Made by a program: the position numbers and the translations under genes
Shown: piece after piece, positions 60,773-64,000 of the stretch
How the letters are laid out: every line of letters begins with the position of its first letter
Numbering within the stretch: the stretch's first letter is position 1
The notes under the pieces: generated by a model
What the model was told of the DNA's origin: nothing
The model's database searches: none
The model's input: only the letters and a program-made list of their open reading frames with translations
NCBI RefSeq assembly: GCF_024331145.1
Contig: NZ_JANDJO010000002.1
Coordinates: 558,001-622,000 of the forward strand
Reading direction: 5' to 3'
DNA from: Shimia sp. CNT1-13L.2
GTDB lineage: Bacteria; Pseudomonadota; Alphaproteobacteria; Rhodobacterales; Rhodobacteraceae
Length of the DNA: 64,000 bases

Positions 60773-61852
60773 ATGACGGAACAGGACGTAAAATCGGTCT
60801 TGCGAAAGATGGCGACGCCCAAGGGCAGCGCGGGAACGGTGCGGGCCGTGCCGGTGGCGCGGCTGATGCGGCGCGCGCTTGAGACGGCGGCGCAGGACAG
60901 CCTTGGGGTGCCGCTCGAGGTGCGGTCTGTGCGGCAGTCATCGGTCAAACACGAGGACCTGCGTGAACTGTTTGCCGGTTTCGGGTTCATGGCGCTTCTT
61001 GAGGGGAGGCCCGCCGCAGGTGTCGCGATCGAAACCCCGGTGTTGGGTGGCGTGGTCGAGCATCAGACCATCGGCACCGTGTTGCCGCAAGGCGCGGGCG
61101 AGCGGCCGCCGACACGGGTGGATGCGGCGTTGATGGCACCGCTTCTGGATGATGCGCTGACGCGGTATTCGCAGAGCCTCGAGACGGCGGATACGTCGTT
61201 CTGGGGGCGCAATTATGCCTTTGGGGCGATGGTGCCAGAGGCGCGAACACTTGTTCTGGCGCTGGGGGACGGGCTGTATCACCTGTTCGAGATGGAGGTG
61301 TCCCTTGCCAGTGGCGCGCGCGAAGGGCGGCTTGTCATGGCCTTTCCCGACCATGTGGAACCGGCAGAGGAGCAAGAGGGCGGGGATGCGGTGTCAGAGA
61401 CCGTGCGGCAGGGCGTGCTTTCGGCCCATGTCACGCTGGATGCGGTGCTGGCGCGGGTGCAGCTTCCCTTGTCGCAGCTTCAGGGCCTTTCGGTTGGCGA
61501 GACAATCCCGCTTGAGGCTGGTGTGCTGGACCGGACCTGGCTTGTGATGGAAGAGGGGGGCGTGTCGGCGCAGGTCACGCTTGGCCAGATGAATGGCGCG
61601 CGGGCTGTGCGGCTGATCGGGCAGGCCGGACGGGGCGAAGAGGGCGGTGAAAAAGATGCGACGGCGTTCGTGCAGATGCACGAGGAGGCGCGGGTGGCCG
61701 AACCTGACCTGTCGGATTTGCCGGAGGTGGCCCTTGATATGCCGATGATGGATCTTGAGACTGGTATGGAAGACGGCGAAGCCCTCGATGATCTGGAAGA
61801 TCTGTTATCGGGAGAGGGCTTGGCCGAAGATGATATCGCCTTAACCGCCTGA
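60773..61852 (+). CDS. FliM/FliN-like SPOA-domain protein
   Basis: A 359-residue protein with a FliM-like middle region (about 25-215) and a SPOA C-terminal domain near 218-285: VTLDAVLARVQLPLSQLQGLSVGETIPL followed by NGARAVRLIG. The last 60 residues are an acidic tail (LEDLLSGEGLAEDD). The ATG at 60773 is preferred (CAGCAGG upstream) over 60731. SPOA proteins form the flagellar C-ring or injectisome sorting platform. No other flagellar genes are in the window, so the gene is either a dispersed flagellar gene or an orphan paralogue. Lies 69 nt after the kinase stop. Confidence 0.78.
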   Translation: MTEQDVKSVLRKMATPKGSAGTVRAVPVARLMRRALETAAQDSLGVPLEVRSVRQSSVKHEDLRELFAGFGFMALLEGRPAAGVAIETPVLGGVVEHQTIGTVLPQGAGERPPTRVDAALMAPLLDDALTRYSQSLETADTSFWGRNYAFGAMVPEARTLVLALGDGLYHLFEMEVSLASGAREGRLVMAFPDHVEPAEEQEGGDAVSETVRQGVLSAHVTLDAVLARVQLPLSQLQGLSVGETIPLEAGVLDRTWLVMEEGGVSAQVTLGQMNGARAVRLIGQAGRGEEGGEKDATAFVQMHEEARVAEPDLSDLPEVALDMPMMDLETGMEDGEALDDLEDLLSGEGLAEDDIALTA

Positions 61853-62269
61853 CGCCAGCGAGGCGATGCGGGGCGCGAGCGGGCGCATGTCATAGCCGCC
61901 CTGCGCTGCGGCGTTGACGATTTCGTCAACCGTGAGGGTATCGGCATGGCCCAGCGACCAGCACACCGTCGAGCGGGTGCCGGATGCGCAATAGGCCAGA
62001 ACCTTGCCGGGGGCCTCTTCCAGCGTCTTGCGTTGCAGGGCGCAGCGGTCGGGCGTCATGGTGTCATGGGTCAGAGGGTTGACCACGAAGGTCAACCCGG
62101 CCGCCGTTACCGCGTCACCGATGGCATCGGCTTGATGCGAGGGCGGAACCTCGGCATCGGGGCGGTTGCAGATGACATGTGTGAACCCTGCGTCGGCGAG
62201 GGCGGCAACGTCCTCGGCCGAGATTTGCGGGGCAACGAAGTATCGGGGCGTGATCTGACGAATATCCAT
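61841..62269 (-). CDS. DUF442/TIGR01244 phosphatase-like sulfurtransferase
   Basis: A 142-residue protein. IRQITPRYFVAPQISAEDVAALADAGFTHVICNRPDAE (3-40) is the DUF442 hallmark. The Cys-containing loop VLAYCASGTRSTVCWSLGH near 90-108 has the CxxGxR active site of rhodanese/PTP-like enzymes (CASGTRS). In BigR-operon BLH proteins this domain is fused to an MBL persulfide dioxygenase; here it is separate. Overlaps the convergent SPOA gene by 12 nt; YeeE genes follow upstream on the strand. Confidence 0.86.
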   Translation of the reverse strand: MDIRQITPRYFVAPQISAEDVAALADAGFTHVICNRPDAEVPPSHQADAIGDAVTAAGLTFVVNPLTHDTMTPDRCALQRKTLEEAPGKVLAYCASGTRSTVCWSLGHADTLTVDEIVNAAAQGGYDMRPLAPRIASLASGG

Positions 62270-62280
62270 GATGCTCTCGA

Positions 62281-62715
62281 TTACTCGGCTGGAACCGCCT
62301 TGTCCAGTTGCGAGCGCACCATCGGTGCGGCCCACATTCCGGCGAGCATGGCCACGAGGAAGACCCAGTGCGGCCAACCGCCATAAGACAGAGAGGCAAC
62401 GGCCGGTCCGGGGCAGAGGCCGGCGAGGCCCCAGCCGGCACCGAAGAGGACCGAGCCTAGAACGAGGTTGCGGCCGATTTTGGGTTCCGGCGGGGTGGGG
62501 AACTCTCCGCCAACAATCGGGCGGCGGCCCTTGGTGAGCATCCAGGCGATGGCCATGGGCAGGATTGCCCCGCCCATCACGAAGGCAAGGGTCGGATCCC
62601 AGTTGCCGAAGACATCAAGCCAGCCCTGCACCTTGGTGGTGTCGGTCATGCCGGAGACGAAGAGGCCGGCACCGAACAGGCCACCCGCGATGAAAGCAAA
62701 CACAAGGCGCTGCAT
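62281..62715 (-). CDS. YeeE/YedE family membrane protein (DUF6691-like), second
   Basis: A 144-residue protein with four membrane segments. MQRLVFAFIAGGLFGAGLFVSGMTDTTKVQG is the family start, and GAGWGLAGLCPGPAVASLSYGG near 96-117 carries the conserved Cys105 of YeeE-like thiosulfate or sulfur-compound carriers. Its start overlaps the stop of the preceding gene (shared base at 62715), so the two half-size proteins form a pair, like a split YeeE. Confidence 0.88.
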   Translation of the reverse strand: MQRLVFAFIAGGLFGAGLFVSGMTDTTKVQGWLDVFGNWDPTLAFVMGGAILPMAIAWMLTKGRRPIVGGEFPTPPEPKIGRNLVLGSVLFGAGWGLAGLCPGPAVASLSYGGWPHWVFLVAMLAGMWAAPMVRSQLDKAVPAE

Positions 62716-63152
62716 CAGATCACCCCCAGAATGTGACGGAAGAGGACCACGGTCAGGCCACCTGCCATGATGTAGAAGACGGTGGCGACCATGCCGCGCA
62801 GCGACAGGCGCGAGATACCGCAGACCCCGTGTCCGGAGGTGCAGCCATTGGCGATACGGGTGCCGATGCCGACAAGGAGACCCGCTGCAACCAGCACGGC
62901 GAGGTTCTCGCTGGCGTGGGTTTCGAAGGGGCGGTAGAGCGGTTTCAGCACGATCGGCAGCAGGAAGACCCCGATCAGAAAGACAATGCGTTCCATGGCC
63001 GAACTGCGGCCCGATCCATCGACGAGGCCGCCGATGATACCGCTGGCGCCCATGACGCGCCCGTTGGCAAGAAGGAAGACGGCACCGCCGGTGCCGATCA
63101 GGAGGCCGCCAACCAGCCCCCAGATCCAATCAACTGGGATAGATTCAAACAT
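62715..63152 (-). CDS. YeeE/YedE family membrane protein, first
   Basis: A 145-residue protein with four membrane segments. WGLVGGLLIGTGGAVFLLANGRVMGASGIIGGL lies at 11-43 and RIANGCTSGHGVCGISRLS near 99-117, with the Cys-containing motif NGCTSGHGVCG of sulfur-compound transporters. It pairs with the overlapping second YeeE gene. Predicted role: import of thiosulfate or another reduced sulfur species for the adjacent persulfide/sulfurtransferase genes. Confidence 0.9.
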   Translation of the reverse strand: MFESIPVDWIWGLVGGLLIGTGGAVFLLANGRVMGASGIIGGLVDGSGRSSAMERIVFLIGVFLLPIVLKPLYRPFETHASENLAVLVAAGLLVGIGTRIANGCTSGHGVCGISRLSLRGMVATVFYIMAGGLTVVLFRHILGVI

Positions 63153-63240
63153 CGCATTTCCTCTTGGTCCTGATGCGAGACTATGAGGTGGCGCGCCCTA
63201 TCCGCATTTGGACGCGACACCGGTGTTCTTTGGAAAGGGG

Positions 63241-64000
63241 TCAGAGTTTGTTGACCGGCACTTTCAGGAAGACATCGCCCTTTTCATCCGGTTCGGGCAT
63301 CTGGCCAGCGCGCATGTTGACCTGAAGCGAGGGGATGATGAGCTTGGGCATGTCGAGGGTGGCGTCGCGTGCGTCGCGCATTTCGACAAAGGCGTCCTTG
63401 TCCTTGCCCTCGCCAACGTGGATGTTGCGCGCCCGCTGTTCCGCGACGGTGGTTTCCCACGCGTATTCATCGCGACCCGGGGCCTTGTAGTCGTGGCCCA
63501 CGAAGATACGGGTCTCGTCGGGCAGGGCGAGGATCTTCTGGATCGACTGGTACAGGATCTCGGAGGAGCCACCGGGGAAATCGCAGCGGGCGGTGCCGAA
63601 ATCGGGCATGAAGAGGGTGTCGCCCACGAAGGCGGCGTCGCCGATCACATAGGTCAGGCAGGCGGGGGTGTGGCCCGGGGTGTGCAGCACGTCACAGCGC
63701 ATCTGGCCGATCATGATGCTGTCGCCCTCGGTGAAGAGCTGGTCGAACTGCGAGCCGTCGCGCTGGAACTCGGTGCCTTCGTTGAAGACCTTGCCGAAAG
63801 TGTCCTGAACGATGGTGATGTTCTTGCCGATGCCGATCTTGCCGCCCACCTGTTCCTGGATATAGGGCGCGGCGGAAAGGTGATCGGCGTGGACGTGGCT
63901 TTCAAGCAGCCATTCGACGTTGAGGTTGTTGTCCTTGACGTAGGCGATGACCTCATCGGCCGAGGCGGTGCTGGTGCGACCTGACGAGTAGTCGAAGTCG
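63241..64000 (-). CDS. MBL-fold persulfide dioxygenase-like protein, partial
   Basis: The frame is open from the stop at 63241 to the right edge (about 252 residues), so the N-terminus is missing. The metal site ESHVHADHLSAAP (HxHxDH) is at 63850-63900, and the second ligand is in VLHTPGHTPACL. GDTLFMPDFGTARCDFPGG and VGHDYKAPGRDEY are typical of ETHE1/SDO/BLH enzymes, which oxidise glutathione persulfide. It precedes the two YeeE genes and the DUF442 gene on the same strand, together a BigR-like sulfide or persulfide detoxification set. Confidence 0.88.
   Translation of the reverse strand, partial: DFDYSSGRTSTASADEVIAYVKDNNLNVEWLLESHVHADHLSAAPYIQEQVGGKIGIGKNITIVQDTFGKVFNEGTEFQRDGSQFDQLFTEGDSIMIGQMRCDVLHTPGHTPACLTYVIGDAAFVGDTLFMPDFGTARCDFPGGSSEILYQSIQKILALPDETRIFVGHDYKAPGRDEYAWETTVAEQRARNIHVGEGKDKDAFVEMRDARDATLDMPKLIIPSLQVNMRAGQMPEPDEKGDVFLKVPVNKL

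Noticed and set aside
1-64000. CRISPR arrays, tRNA or rRNA genes, transposases, phage genes
   Set aside because: No regular spaced repeats, tRNA-like cloverleaf with TTCGANTC arm, rRNA segments, or transposase/integrase motifs were seen on either strand by eye.

Overview
The window is typical chromosome of a marine Rhodobacterales (Roseobacter-group) alphaproteobacterium. The signs are high GC with GC-ending codons, neighbourhoods such as dnaB-alr-mlaE-mlaF-pqiA-like-radA-cvpA-purF and tatABC-(DUF815)-nlpD-pcm-surE, a DUF2842 gene after purA, and short GC-rich intergenic repeats. I see no rRNA, tRNA, CRISPR array, transposase or prophage. The species cannot be named from this sequence alone.

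Layout. 1-6.1 kb: a Hint-domain protein running off the left edge, an SDR oxidoreductase overlapping an AlkC-type DNA glycosylase, a sodium:solute symporter, an ABC ATPase and a WYL regulator. 6.2-13.8 kb: tatABC, a DUF815 ATPase, nlpD-pcm-surE, a second SDR and two small conserved proteins. 13.8-26.4 kb: a long minus-strand housekeeping block with purF, a periplasmic glycerophosphodiesterase, cvpA, radA, a PqiA-like protein, mlaF, a small lipoprotein, mlaE, alr, a 2-oxoglutarate oxygenase, a sulfotransferase and dnaB. 26.7-31.2 kb: pyrE and pyrC, split by a lower-GC two-gene insertion of unknown function. 31.4-37.6 kb: a MoxR/VWA pair, a TerB-like protein, several small secreted proteins including a diverged tandem pair, and a DMT exporter. 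37.7-46.5 kb: pyrG, secG, a cobalt-type nitrile hydratase operon, purA, and a solitary DUF4041/GIY-YIG protein with atypical composition. 46.7-55.8 kb: a very acidic 665-residue protein, thiamine pyrophosphokinase, a second DMT exporter and a complete HAAT-type (Liv) ABC importer with a Tat-exported binding protein. 56-64 kb: a short-chain-fatty-acyl-type regulator, a response regulator / small membrane protein / SSS-histidine kinase operon, a FliM-like SPOA protein, and a sulfur-handling set (DUF442 sulfurtransferase, two YeeE/YedE proteins and a partial persulfide-dioxygenase-like MBL protein).

How the genes work together. Nucleotide synthesis recurs (purF, purA, pyrC, pyrE, pyrG). Envelope functions are also concentrated here: Tat, SecG, the MlaEF lipid transporter, the NlpD-like amidase activator and Alr. 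The Tat system is the likely exporter of the Liv binding protein. The last cluster looks like a bigR-type persulfide detoxification set in which the BLH protein is split into separate genes.

The least explained parts are non-coding: three dispersed repeat families (a 33-nt element at about 8.04, 12.74 and 19.85 kb; 11-bp tandem repeats at 12.69 and 19.56 kb; a REP-like double hairpin at 19.67, 19.77, 33.62 and 35.82 kb). The main coding unknowns are the pyrE-pyrC insertion, the tandem secreted paralogues and the DUF4041/GIY-YIG gene.
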